Under the pieces are notes generated by a model, which saw only the letters and a list, made by a program, of their open reading frames with translations, searched no databases and was not told where the DNA came from. Position numbers and translations under genes: made by a program. This document shows, in pieces, positions 42,478 to 50,714 of a stretch of 64,000 nt of DNA. Each line of letters starts with the position of its first letter. Positions within the stretch are counted from its first letter, which is position 1. Source of the DNA: Pseudomonas vanderleydeniana (GTDB taxonomy: Bacteria; Pseudomonadota; Gammaproteobacteria; Pseudomonadales; Pseudomonadaceae); assembly GCF_014268755.2 (NCBI RefSeq), contig NZ_CP077093.1, forward strand, positions 2,778,001-2,842,000, given 5' to 3'.

Positions 42478-43368
42478 TCAGGCCCGGCGAGCGTTGCGCA
42501 CGATTGCCGCGCTGACGAGCGGATAATGCGCCGGTGGCAGGTCGTGGCCCATGCCTTCGACCAGCAGGAGTTCGGCACCGGGGATCGACGCCGCGCTGTC
42601 CTCGCCACAGGCGGGCAGGATCAATGGGTCATCCGCGCCGTGAATGATCAGCGCCGGCGCCCGGATGGTTGCCAGGCGTGGGCGCAGATCACCGGTGGCG
42701 GCAATGGCCGCTATCTGGCGCGAAAGGCCGCCGGTGCCACCGGCTCGGCGCCTTTCTTCGAGAATCAACTCACGCTGCGCAGCTTCATCGAAGGGCTGGG
42801 CGCTGCCGGCGATACGCCGGGCGAACGCCAGGCTGTGTGCCAGGTAGGCGGCTTCGTCCACGGCCGGGTCGGGGGCGGGATGCATCAGCATCGCCATCAA
42901 CTCCGGGGCGGTCTGGGGCAGTGCGGGGTTGCCGGTGCTGGACATGATCGAGGTGAGCGACAGCACCCGCCCGGGGTGCTCGCTGGCCAGCAATTGGGCG
43001 ATCATCCCGCCCATGGAGCGGCCTACCACGTGGGCACGTTCGATGGCGAGGGCGTCGAGCAGCCCGAGCGCGTCCCGGGCCATGTCGTGCAGGCTGTAGG
43101 GCACCTGTGGGCGCTGCCCGGCCATCAGCGTGGCGACCAGTGCGCCGAGGTCCGGCGTGCCGCGCTGGCTGAAATGAGTCGAGCCGCCGCTGTCGCGATT
43201 GTCGAAGCGGATCACCCGGAACCCTTCGGCCGCCAGGCTTCGGCAGAAGGGCACGGTCCAGCGGAGCATCTGGGTGCCGAGTCCGGCGATCAGCAGGATC
43301 GCCGGGTCGTTGGGGGCGCCGAAACTGTCGTAGGCCAGTTCCAGGCCATTGGCTGGCAGGGTGGTCAT
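42478..43368 (-). CDS. Alpha/beta hydrolase
   Basis: 296 aa. Oxyanion region LIAGLGTQMLRWTVPFC, nucleophile elbow VGRSMGGMIAQ (Ser about 98), acid in IHGADDPLILP and His in VEGMGHDLPP. Resembles esterase/3-oxoadipate enol-lactonase-like hydrolases. Third gene of a minus-strand unit with DUF1330 and DUF2239 genes; its ATG overlaps the DUF1330 stop as ATGA, so it is translationally coupled. Confidence 0.88.
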   Translation of the reverse strand: MTTLPANGLELAYDSFGAPNDPAILLIAGLGTQMLRWTVPFCRSLAAEGFRVIRFDNRDSGGSTHFSQRGTPDLGALVATLMAGQRPQVPYSLHDMARDALGLLDALAIERAHVVGRSMGGMIAQLLASEHPGRVLSLTSIMSSTGNPALPQTAPELMAMLMHPAPDPAVDEAAYLAHSLAFARRIAGSAQPFDEAAQRELILEERRRAGGTGGLSRQIAAIAATGDLRPRLATIRAPALIIHGADDPLILPACGEDSAASIPGAELLLVEGMGHDLPPAHYPLVSAAIVRNARRA

Positions 43369-43823
43369 GTGCGGGCTCCTTCGACAGCGTTGAACCGGTG
43401 GGCGGTCATCGGCAGCAGGCGCGAGTCTTCCAGGGCCGCGGTGCGGTGGCCGAGGCCTTCGAGGTAGCCGGCATGGCTGGCGAAGCCGAGAAACGCCTCG
43501 ACACTGCTCTGGCGCACCAGCATCACCAGATCCCAGCGTTCGCTTTCGGGGCCTATCAGCCAGGCTTGAGCGTTGCCCAGGTACAACAGCTCGCCGCCAG
43601 TCTGCTGCAGCAGCGGTCGGGTATGGTCGATGTAGCGCTCGAAGGCCTCGGCGCCGCTGATAGGGCGCGCCGGTGCGAGTTCGGGGTTGGCACTGTAGTC
43701 GGCGACTTGGCGAAAGCGCAGTAGGTTGAGCATCGTCACTTCACCGGCAAGGCCTTGCTGAACGAAGCGCCGCCCGGCTTCCCAGGTCGGTTCGAGGTAG
43801 CAGGCGGCAATGGGGTTGTGCAT
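43365..43823 (-). CDS. DUF1330-like protein
   Basis: 152 aa with AGGAG before the ATG at 43823. The pattern EVTMLNLLRFR...YIDHTRPLLQQTGGELLYLG...LVMLVRQSSVEAFLGFASHA matches the DUF1330/EthD-like alpha-beta barrel dimers, which are small and without an assigned role. Middle gene of the DUF2239-DUF1330-hydrolase operon. Confidence 0.78.
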   Translation of the reverse strand: MHNPIAACYLEPTWEAGRRFVQQGLAGEVTMLNLLRFRQVADYSANPELAPARPISGAEAFERYIDHTRPLLQQTGGELLYLGNAQAWLIGPESERWDLVMLVRQSSVEAFLGFASHAGYLEGLGHRTAALEDSRLLPMTAHRFNAVEGART

Positions 43824-43846
43824 CGTGACTCCTGTCGTCGGATGGT

Positions 43847-44488
43847 TTACCGGGCGTTGTCCTGGGGACCGAACGCCAGGCGCAGCAAATGCTGGCGGAT
43901 ATCCTCGGGCCAGGCGGCGATGCGCTGTTCCAGGGCCGTACGGTCGTCGGCGAACAGCGCCCGGGTCGCTTCCTCGTAGTCGGGGAAGTCACCGGCGATG
44001 GCGAGCATGAACTGGTACGTGGCCTCCTGGGCGGCGCGCCGCTGCTGGCGTGAACCGCCATTCTTGCGGGCATCGTCGACCAGCCGGCGCAGCACGGCCG
44101 AGGCGCCGCCGGGCTGCTGTGCGAGCCATTCCCACTGGCGTGGCAACAGGGTGACTTCGCGCGCCACGACGCCGAGTTTCGGTCGGCCACGGCCCTTGGG
44201 TTCACTGGACTGTTGCGTCGAGGCCTCGGTCGAAGCCTCTGCCGGTGGACGGTAGCGCCCGGCCGATGGCCGTGGTGGCTGGGACAGGCGTTCGATGATG
44301 TCGGCCTTGCTGCCGCGCAGGTCCAGGTCGATGACCCGGCCGGTGCTGTCGTCGAACACCAGCACCGTGCAGCTGGTATCGCTTTCGTTGGCCGCCTTGA
44401 CGGCCAAGGCCACTTCCACCAGCGGTCCCGCGCTCAACAGGCGATGGGCCGCGAAGGCCGTGACGGGTTTGGTAAGCAGGTCGGACAT
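43847..44488 (-). CDS. DUF2239 family protein, possible RHH regulator
   Basis: 213 aa. The N-terminal ~60 residues (VLVFDDSTGRVIDLDLRGSK) are the DUF2239 core; a low-complexity linker follows (SAGRYRPPAEASTEASTQQS). The segment REVTLLPRQWEWLAQQPGGA and SAVLRRLVDDARKNG has the strand-helix-helix spacing of a ribbon-helix-helix DNA-binding motif. That, with palindromes just upstream, suggests an autoregulator; the family is otherwise uncharacterised. First gene of the operon, GGAGG upstream of the ATG. Confidence 0.75.
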   Translation of the reverse strand: MSDLLTKPVTAFAAHRLLSAGPLVEVALAVKAANESDTSCTVLVFDDSTGRVIDLDLRGSKADIIERLSQPPRPSAGRYRPPAEASTEASTQQSSEPKGRGRPKLGVVAREVTLLPRQWEWLAQQPGGASAVLRRLVDDARKNGGSRQQRRAAQEATYQFMLAIAGDFPDYEEATRALFADDRTALEQRIAAWPEDIRQHLLRLAFGPQDNAR

Positions 44489-44515
44489 TTGATCATTCCT
44501 CCGTGTGAGGAGGCC

Positions 44516-44565
44516 ATTAATACCCGGGTATTAATTTATGGTCAATATTGCCCGGGTAATAATTG
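44516..44565 (-). promoter_or_regulatory. Paired CCCGGG-centred palindromes, candidate operators
   Basis: ATTAATACCCGGGTATTAAT (44516-44535) is a perfect 20-bp palindrome 27 bases before the DUF2239 start. A second, imperfect one is centred on CCCGGG at 44551-44556 (ATTGCCCGGGTAATAATT, 44547-44564). The centres are about 28 bases apart, near three helical turns, suiting cooperative binding. Confidence 0.7.
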
Positions 44566-44631
44566 AGATCAGAGGGGCGTGGCGGTTGCCAACTGTCGCC
44601 TGGTTCCAGGGCACGGTTCTGCGCTGAGGAA

Positions 44632-44652
44632 CCGACAGCCTGGTGCTGTCGG
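44632..44652 (-). terminator. Hairpin downstream of codA
   Basis: CCGACAG / CTGTCGG form a 7-bp stem with a 7-nt loop just after the stop of codA on the minus strand. No strong T-run follows, so it is a weak terminator candidate. Confidence 0.4.
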
Positions 44653-44670
44653 CGATAACCGGTACCGACG

Positions 44671-45918
44671 TTACGGCTGCTCGCAGAAGCGCTCCACGAC
44701 CGCCGGCGTGCGCTTGAGCAGCACCTTGCCGGCGCGGATCGACACCAGGACCTGGCCCTGGCGGCGGATCATCTCGTAGTCGTCCGGCGCCGAGAGGATC
44801 AGCAGGTTGGCCGGGCGGCCGGTCTCGATACCGTAGCGTTCGCCGAGGTTCAGGGTGCGGGCGCTGTTGTCGGTGATCAGGTCCAGGGCGCGGGTCAGAT
44901 CCTGGTAGCCGAGCATGTGGCAGATGTGCAGGCCGGCCTCGAGCACCCGCAGGATGTTGCCATTGCCCAGCGGGTACCACGGGTCGACGATGGAGTCCTG
45001 GCCGAAGCAGACGTTCAGACCGGCTCGATCCAGTTCCGCCACGCGCGTTACGCCGCGGCGCTTGGGAAAGGTGTCGAAACGCCCCTGCAGGTGGATGCTC
45101 TCGGTCGGGCAGGAGACGAAGTTGATCCCGGACAGCTTGAGCAGGCGGAACAGCTTGGAGCAGTAGGCGTTGTCGTAGGAGCCCATCGCGACGGTGTGGC
45201 TGGCGGTGACCCGGGTGCCCATCTCGCGTACACGTGCCTCTTCGGCCAGCACTTCGAGGAAGCGCGAGTGCGGGTCGTCGGTCTCGTCGCAATGCACGTC
45301 GACCAGGCAACCGGTGCGCTCGGCCAGGTCCATCAGGAACTTCACCGAGGACACGCCCTGGTCGCGGGTGTTCTCGAAGTGCGGAATGCCACCGACCACG
45401 TCGGCGCCCAGGGCCACCGCTTCGGTCATCAACTCACGACCATTCTTGTACGACTCGATGCCTTCCTGGGGGAAGGCGACGATCTGCAGGTCGATCAGGT
45501 GGCGGGTTTCCTCGCGGACCTCGACCATGGCCTTGAGCGCGGCCAGGGTCGGGTCGGTGACGTCGACATGGGTGCGCACGTGCTGGATGCCGTGGTCGAC
45601 CAGCATGTCGATGGTCTTGCGGGCGCGGGTCTTGGTGTCCTCGTGGGTCACCAGGGCCTTGCGCTCGGCCCAGCGCTCGATGCCTTCGAACAGCGTGCCG
45701 CTCATGTTCCAGCTCGGTTCGCCGGCGGTCAGCGTGGCGTCGAGGTGGATGTGCGGCTCGATGAAGGGCGCGGTGACCAGGTTCTGTGCGGCGTCCAGGT
45801 CTGTGTCTTGTGCCTGGGCGACGCCGGGCTGGGCGACGATGGCGCCGATGCGCTCGCCGTCGAGTTCGATGCGATAGAGGCCGGTCTTGCCGCGCAGGCG
45901 GGCATTGATGATGTTCAT
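44671..45918 (-). CDS. codA: Cytosine deaminase
   Basis: 415 aa, collinear with E. coli CodA (for example GTLFEGIERWAERKALVTHE and GIQHVRTHVDVTDPTLAALK). Metal ligands align: His56/His58 (HIHLD), His209 (VHCDE), Glu212, His241 (TASHT) and Asp308 (CFGQDSIVDPW). The residue after the catalytic Asp is Ser where E. coli has Asp314, a position known to shape substrate preference, and Gln307 replaces a His. It deaminates cytosine to uracil in the cytosol. Last gene of codB-pucR-codA; its ATG overlaps the regulator stop (ATGA). Confidence 0.93.
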   Translation of the reverse strand: MNIINARLRGKTGLYRIELDGERIGAIVAQPGVAQAQDTDLDAAQNLVTAPFIEPHIHLDATLTAGEPSWNMSGTLFEGIERWAERKALVTHEDTKTRARKTIDMLVDHGIQHVRTHVDVTDPTLAALKAMVEVREETRHLIDLQIVAFPQEGIESYKNGRELMTEAVALGADVVGGIPHFENTRDQGVSSVKFLMDLAERTGCLVDVHCDETDDPHSRFLEVLAEEARVREMGTRVTASHTVAMGSYDNAYCSKLFRLLKLSGINFVSCPTESIHLQGRFDTFPKRRGVTRVAELDRAGLNVCFGQDSIVDPWYPLGNGNILRVLEAGLHICHMLGYQDLTRALDLITDNSARTLNLGERYGIETGRPANLLILSAPDDYEMIRRQGQVLVSIRAGKVLLKRTPAVVERFCEQP

Positions 45919-47135
45919 GCAGGCTCCTTACAGGTTTGAGTCATGCGCCAGGCCAGCAGGGCCACGGCGGCATTCATGCGAAACAGCGGGTCGTCCAGTG
46001 ATTGCCCGCTTTGTTGTTCGATGCGCTGGATGCGTTGGGCCAGCGTGTTGCGGTGGATCTGCAGGCGGCTGGCCGCCTTGAAGGTGTTGGCGTTTTCCTG
46101 GAGCAGGGCGTCGAGGGTTCTGAGCAGGGTCAGCGGCTGCTTGCGTCCGGTATCAATCAGCGGGCCGAGGGTCTGCCTGACGAAGTCGTCGATCAGCGAG
46201 CGGTCGCCGATGCCCTGCAGCAGGCGCAGCACGCCCAGTTCGCTGAAGTCGCACAGGCCGCTGGCCGGGCGCAGGCTCTCGGCGACATCCAGCGCCTGGC
46301 GTGCCTCGCTCAAGGCCCGGCGATAGTGGCCGCAGTCCTCGACACGGCTGGCCAGGCCCATGAACAGGCTCAGTTCGCCGACGTGTGCGCTGGCGCTGCG
46401 ATACAGGGCCGCGAGGGCCTGGGGCAGGTCGGCCTGGTCGGCGAGCAGGAGCACGAACAGGTCGCCTTGCAGGATCACCGGCAGCGGCTCGCTCTGCTGG
46501 CGGCTCCAGGCTTCCAGGTGATCCTGCAGCGCCTGGCGGGTCTGCTGCAGCAACTGCTCCGCCTGGTCGGGCGCATGGCGTTCGAACAGCAGGCTGACTG
46601 CCGACAGCCGCAGCGCCACCAGGCGCCGTGGCCCCTCGACCGGCAGTTGCGCATGGGCCGCGCGCTGGCGGGCGATGGCCAGGCTCGGGTAGTCGCCGGT
46701 CAGCAACTGGCCGAGGATGTCCTGCCGTGAGCGCCGGGCCTGGGCCATGTGTGCCAGTGCCGTGCCGATGGCGTGGGTGACCACGACCATCTTCAGCAGG
46801 TAGGGCTGTTCGATCAGTGGCAGGCCGAGTTGTTCGGCCCGTTCGATGACGGCCGGGGGAATGCGCTGGATGAACGCCTCGCCAGTGAGGATCACCAACC
46901 CGGCGATGCCGACGGCGACTCCATCTTCGACCAGGCCCAGCAGGTTGCCTTCCTCGCGGCTATGGTTGATGCCGGTGACGAACACCAGCTCACCGCCCAT
47001 CACCCATTCGGCGATGCCTTCGTTCTCGGCCACGTAGGGCCAGCGCACGCTGCGCTGCAGGTGGGCAGCACCCGCCCGCACGCGCAACTCCTCAAGCCCG
47101 GGCAGCTTGAGGATTTCCTCGACCGTCAGGCTCAT
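45915..47135 (-). CDS. PucR-family regulator of the cytosine operon
   Basis: 406 aa. N-terminal PucR domain about 1-125 (LTVEEILKLPGLEELRVRAG), a central GGDEF-like remnant region, and a C-terminal HTH_30 about 350-406 (ENANTFKAASRLQIHRNTLA, QRIQRIEQQSGQSLDDP). This class senses purines or pyrimidines. Located between permease and deaminase genes with ATGA overlaps at both sides, which strongly implies control of cytosine use. Confidence 0.88.
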   Translation of the reverse strand: MSLTVEEILKLPGLEELRVRAGAAHLQRSVRWPYVAENEGIAEWVMGGELVFVTGINHSREEGNLLGLVEDGVAVGIAGLVILTGEAFIQRIPPAVIERAEQLGLPLIEQPYLLKMVVVTHAIGTALAHMAQARRSRQDILGQLLTGDYPSLAIARQRAAHAQLPVEGPRRLVALRLSAVSLLFERHAPDQAEQLLQQTRQALQDHLEAWSRQQSEPLPVILQGDLFVLLLADQADLPQALAALYRSASAHVGELSLFMGLASRVEDCGHYRRALSEARQALDVAESLRPASGLCDFSELGVLRLLQGIGDRSLIDDFVRQTLGPLIDTGRKQPLTLLRTLDALLQENANTFKAASRLQIHRNTLAQRIQRIEQQSGQSLDDPLFRMNAAVALLAWRMTQTCKEPA

Positions 47136-48397
47136 TGACCGCCCTGCATGGATTGAAGGGCATTGCGCCGGCCGCGCAGCTCGACCAGGCCGATGTAGCA
47201 GACCGCGGAGGCGGCGATACCCACCAGCGGCGCGACCCAGGGCGAGCTGTAGGCCAGCAGGGCGCCCACGGCATAGGCGACGAGGCCGTTGAAGTTGTAG
47301 CGCGGCAGCTGGACGCTGCCCAACTGCGGGTACTGGCCGCGATGGCGGTACCAGAAGTCGGCCATGATCACGCCGCCGATCGGCGGGATGATCGAGCCGA
47401 GCAGCACCAGGAACGGAATGAGCATTTCATACATGCCGCCAATCGCCAGCAGGATGCCGACGCCGGCGGCGGCCAGGGTCATGCTGCGCCGACGTTCGCT
47501 GCGCAGCAGGTGGCAGGCCGCGGCCGAGACGTTGTAGATGGTCGGGCCCTGAATGGTCCACAAGTTCAAGCAGAGCATGACCACGGCGGCGAAGGACAGG
47601 CCCTGCAGCATCATCACCTCGACGATGTCGGCCTGCTGATAGACGATTGCACACCAGGCGCCGGCGACGATCATCAGACCGTTGCCGACCAGGAAACTGA
47701 TCACGCTGGCGATCACCGCGACCCGCCCACTGCGCGCCAGTCGCGTCCAGTTGGTGGCCTGGGTGGCGCCGCTGGCGAAGGTGCCGAAGACCATGGTCAC
47801 CGCGGCGGAAAAACTCATGGCCTCATGCGGGATCACCGCGGCCAGGCCCTGCAGGCCGCCGATCTTGCGGGTGGCGATGACCATCGAGATCACCAGCAGC
47901 ACGAACATCAGCGGTACCGAAACCCGCGACAGCACGTCCAGGCCCTTGTAGCCGATGATCGCGGTGAGACTGAAGCCCAGGCCGAACAGGATCATCAACG
48001 GGATGGTCAGGCCACTCGCCAGGCCGAGCATTTTCACCAGCACGATGGCGACGGTCGCAGTGCCCCAGGCGTACCAGCCCAGTTCGGCAAAACCGAGAAT
48101 GAAGTCGGACAGGCGGCTGCCGGCCTCGCCGAAGCAGAAGCGCCCCATCAGCACGGTATTGAGGCCGCTGCGCGAGGCGATGAAGGCCAGCACCGCGGCG
48201 TACAGCGCCAGCAGGCTGTTGCCGATGGCCGCAACCCAGAGCATGTCGACGAAATCGAAGGCCATGCCCAGCTTGCCGCCGGCGAACATGGTGCCGGTGA
48301 AGAAGGTGAAGCTGAACAGCACCATGGAAATGGACAGCAGTCCCTTGCGGGCATGGGAGGGGGCTTCACTCAGGGGGAATTCGCCGGTGGAACTCAT
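47132..48397 (-). CDS. codB: Cytosine permease
   Basis: 421 aa from ATG 48397 with GGAGAAAA upstream (the frame extends to 48463 without support). NCS1-type nucleobase transporter: about 12 membrane segments, with LLSISMVLFSFTFFTGTMFA, the GFAELGWYAWGTATVAIVLV region, LNLWTIQGPTIYNVSAA and IPPIGGVIMADFWYRHRGQY, all collinear with E. coli CodB. Imports cytosine with Na+ or H+. First gene of the operon codB-pucR-codA. Confidence 0.9.
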   Translation of the reverse strand: MSSTGEFPLSEAPSHARKGLLSISMVLFSFTFFTGTMFAGGKLGMAFDFVDMLWVAAIGNSLLALYAAVLAFIASRSGLNTVLMGRFCFGEAGSRLSDFILGFAELGWYAWGTATVAIVLVKMLGLASGLTIPLMILFGLGFSLTAIIGYKGLDVLSRVSVPLMFVLLVISMVIATRKIGGLQGLAAVIPHEAMSFSAAVTMVFGTFASGATQATNWTRLARSGRVAVIASVISFLVGNGLMIVAGAWCAIVYQQADIVEVMMLQGLSFAAVVMLCLNLWTIQGPTIYNVSAAACHLLRSERRRSMTLAAAGVGILLAIGGMYEMLIPFLVLLGSIIPPIGGVIMADFWYRHRGQYPQLGSVQLPRYNFNGLVAYAVGALLAYSSPWVAPLVGIAASAVCYIGLVELRGRRNALQSMQGGQ

Positions 48398-48527
48398 GTG
48401 CTTTTCTCCGAACCGAAAAACGGTGCAATGAAAGGTTGGCTTGCGATGCCGGGGCATGAGCAATAACCAGGCCCACTTTCAATCGCTGGAGATCGGTAGA
48501 AAAAGCAGGCAGGTATTACATTTTTTT

Positions 48528-48544
48528 ATGTGCAACTTGCACAT
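48528..48544 (-). promoter_or_regulatory. Palindromic operator candidate upstream of codB
   Basis: ATGTGCAACTTGCACAT is a perfect palindrome with a single central base, flanked by T- and A-rich runs, 131 bases before codB. The rest of the gap up to the DMT gene (48398-48655) holds no gene. The PucR-family protein of the operon is the natural candidate ligand-responsive binder. Confidence 0.65.
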
Positions 48545-48655
48545 TTTTATTGCGATATCGCCGTTGAATATGTGCAGGATGCTTCAAGGCGGGGCGAGTG
48601 TGCACCAACTGCGTCCATAGTCGTAACATTTTTTGTCGCGCAGCCCGGCTGAGCT

Positions 48656-49102
48656 TCAGAAGTGCCGTGACGCCACCAGATAGGCGCCAGCCACCAGCAG
48701 GACTGCTCCGCAGAGGGAGGATAGACAGCCCTGCAGGTCGAGGTGGCTCGCCCGAATGAAATCGACGGCCAGCCCGACGAGCAGTTGACTGGCGACCAGC
48801 ACCGAAATCGTCGCCGCCGCGCCCAGGCGCTGGTAGCCGAAGATGCTGGCGAAGACGAAGAACGATCCGAGCAATCCGGGCAAGAGGCTCCAGTAGCGCA
48901 AGGCGCCGAAGGCCTCGCCGATGCCGGCCAGGCCGGCGCGACCGAGCAGCAGGCTGAGCAGGATGACGAAGCCGGCGGCCGAGTTGATCAGCAGGGTGAT
49001 CAGCACCGTGGAGACGCTGCTGGTGATCTGGACCATCAGCAGGTTCTGCGCGACCACGGCGGCGCCGGCCGCGACCAGCAGTGCGAGGATCAGCCCGCTC
49101 AC
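48656..49102 (-). CDS. DMT-type membrane protein (DUF606/YdcZ)
   Basis: 148 aa, about five hydrophobic segments starting LILALLVAAGAAVVAQNLLM, with NSAAGFVILLSLLLGRAGLA and ASQLLVGLAVDFI. The YdcZ/DUF606 family is half the size of a usual DMT transporter and presumably dimerises; the substrate is unknown. The start overlaps the acetyltransferase stop as ATGA, making one operon. Confidence 0.85.
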   Translation of the reverse strand: MSGLILALLVAAGAAVVAQNLLMVQITSSVSTVLITLLINSAAGFVILLSLLLGRAGLAGIGEAFGALRYWSLLPGLLGSFFVFASIFGYQRLGAAATISVLVASQLLVGLAVDFIRASHLDLQGCLSSLCGAVLLVAGAYLVASRHF

Positions 49103-49620
49103 GAGCGCGGGGCCGGGGTGGTGCGATCATCCAGGATGAGCTGGAGGAACACCAGGTCCAGCCACTGGCCGAACTTGGCACCGACCTGGCGCAAGTGGCC
49201 AGCCTGCTCGAATCCCAGCTTTTCATGCAGGCGGATCGAGCCGAGGTTCTGCGCCTCGATACCGGCGACCATCACATGCTTGCCCAGCGTCCGGGCGGGT
49301 TCGATCAGCCGCTGCATCAGCAGGCTGCCGAGGCCGTTGCCGCGCTGGTCGGCACGGATATAGACCGAGTGTTCGACCGTGTGCCGATAGCCGTCCCAGG
49401 CCCGCCAGTCGCCGAACGAGGCATAACCCAGCACGTTCCCGGCTTCGTCCACCGCCACCAGCACCGGGTAGTTCGCCTGTTGCCGGTCGGCCAGCCAGGC
49501 CAGGCGGTTGGCGGTATCGACCGTCGCCTCGTTCCAGATGGCGGTCGAGTGCTGGACGGCGTCGTTGTAGATCGGGGTGATGCCGGCGATGTCGGCAGGG
49601 ATTGCGTCGCGGATGAGCAT
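49099..49620 (-). CDS. GNAT acetyltransferase, phosphinothricin/methionine-sulfoximine type (MddA-like)
   Basis: 173 aa from ATG 49620, which has AGGAG at proper spacing (GTG 49626 is an in-frame alternative). The order DAIPADIAGITPIYNDAVQH, STAIWNEATVD, YASFGDWRAWDGYRHTVEHS, VYIRADQRGNGLGSLLM and HEKLGFEQAGHLRQVGAKFG is that of the Pat/MddA group, which acetylates glutamine analogues. Acetyl-CoA loop QRGNGLG intact. Forms an operon with the DMT-type gene, suggesting detoxification plus export. Confidence 0.88.
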   Translation of the reverse strand: MLIRDAIPADIAGITPIYNDAVQHSTAIWNEATVDTANRLAWLADRQQANYPVLVAVDEAGNVLGYASFGDWRAWDGYRHTVEHSVYIRADQRGNGLGSLLMQRLIEPARTLGKHVMVAGIEAQNLGSIRLHEKLGFEQAGHLRQVGAKFGQWLDLVFLQLILDDRTTPAPRS

Positions 49621-49641
49621 GGCCACTCCTGGGGGTTGTCA

Positions 49642-49674
49642 CTATGGTGGACTTATAATCCAATATAGTGGACT
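49642..49674 (-). promoter_or_regulatory. Two operator-like TATAGTGGAC sites before the acetyltransferase gene
   Basis: CTATGGTGGACT (49642-49653) and ATATAGTGGACT (49663-49674), 21 bases apart, lie 23-55 bases before the start at 49620. The same word recurs once before the XRE-cupin gene (50297-50307), and nothing similar was seen elsewhere in the window. Confidence 0.6.
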
Positions 49675-49722
49675 TTGCAGGCAAGCCTTTCCGCGACGCC
49701 AGGTCGGGCAAGGCCGTGAGGC

Positions 49723-50289
49723 TCAGGCAGTTTTCAGCAGGGCGATGGCGTAGATGCAGTCGGCAGCCGATTCATTGGCGAACTGGCAGGCCACGGGCGG
49801 GCCCAGTTCCAGGCAGTCGCCCGCGTGCATGGCGTGGCGCACGCTGCCTTCGGTAAAGATCAGCTCGCCTTGCAGCACCCAGATCAACTGGCGCTGGAAG
49901 CTGTAGGCCGAGGCCGGCATGGGCACGGCCTTGCCGGCGGGCAGGGTGATGTGCACCAGATCGAGCGGCAGGTCGGATTGTGGCGAGACATGGCGGCGCA
50001 GGTAGCCGGTCTCCGGATCGGTCCAGGTCGGTTGGTCCTGCTTGCGCAGCAGGCGGCCCTGTTCGACCTCGGCGCGGGCGATCAGGCTGGAAATGCTCAG
50101 GCCGAAGGCGCCCGAGAGTCGGCCGAGCAGGTTGGCGGTCGGGCTGCTCTCGCCGCGCTCGACCTTGTGGATCATGGCGCGCGAGACGCTGGCGCGTTGG
50201 GACAGCTCGGTCAACGACCAGCCGCGGCTTTCCCGTTCGGTGCGGATGCGCGCGCCGATGCGGGCATCGATATCGGTGTCTGCTTTCAT
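49723..50289 (-). CDS. XRE-cupin transcriptional regulator
   Basis: 188 aa from ATG 50289. HTH about 12-70 (IGARIRTERESRGWSLTELS, RASVSRAMIHKVERGESSPT) and a C-terminal cupin about 105-185 (VHITLPAGKAVPMPASAYSF, LQGELIFTEGSVRHAMHAGD). A ligand bound by the cupin would control DNA binding. A copy of TATAGTGGAC lies just upstream of its start and two copies before the GNAT/DMT operon downstream, so it likely regulates both itself and that operon. Confidence 0.9.
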   Translation of the reverse strand: MKADTDIDARIGARIRTERESRGWSLTELSQRASVSRAMIHKVERGESSPTANLLGRLSGAFGLSISSLIARAEVEQGRLLRKQDQPTWTDPETGYLRRHVSPQSDLPLDLVHITLPAGKAVPMPASAYSFQRQLIWVLQGELIFTEGSVRHAMHAGDCLELGPPVACQFANESAADCIYAIALLKTA

Positions 50290-50296
50290 CGTGCAA

Positions 50297-50307
50297 CTAT
50301 AGTGGAC
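50297..50307 (-). promoter_or_regulatory. Operator-like TATAGTGGAC site before the XRE-cupin gene
   Basis: CTATAGTGGAC, 8 bases before the ATG at 50289 on the minus strand; it shares TAGTGGAC with the two sites before the acetyltransferase gene. The location over the ribosome-binding region fits autorepression. Confidence 0.6.
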
Positions 50308-50499
50308 AGGAGGCTGCCGGCTCAATGCTGTTGGCTGGGAATCGGGGTGAGCCTGTTCGCGGGAATCCGCCAACAGGCTCAGGAGGTTTTTCCAGGCAGC
50401 AGACCGAAGAGGCCGGCTCGACCCTCGCTTGCACAAACCTTCAAGACCCGTAGGGCAAGGGGGCGCCATCATCGTCGTTCATCCTTGAGCGAGGTCCCG

Positions 50500-50688
50500 A
50501 TGTTCCTGAATGACGATGGCAGTCCCGGACAAGACTTTTCCGAAAAGGGGAGTCGCCTGCCTATCACTTCGGCGTGGTTGTTCGGCATAGCCGTGGCAGT
50601 GCTCTTCGGCGTGTTCATTCCGGGCTGCTGGTACCTGCTGGCGGGCACGGTGGCGGGCCTCACCTGGGCCTATCTCTGGCGTCGGTGA
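50500..50688 (+). CDS. Small membrane protein (62 aa)
   Basis: ATG 50500 with GAGCGAGG upstream. Two hydrophobic runs (SAWLFGIAVAVLFGVFIPGC and WYLLAGTVAGLTWAYLW) after a charged 20-residue N-terminus. The codon use is normal for the region. Unknown function; it may simply be a conserved small protein of the genus. Confidence 0.55.
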   Translation: MFLNDDGSPGQDFSEKGSRLPITSAWLFGIAVAVLFGVFIPGCWYLLAGTVAGLTWAYLWRR

Positions 50689-50714
50689 GGGGCCACGTTC
50701 CCGGCAAGGGAGGA

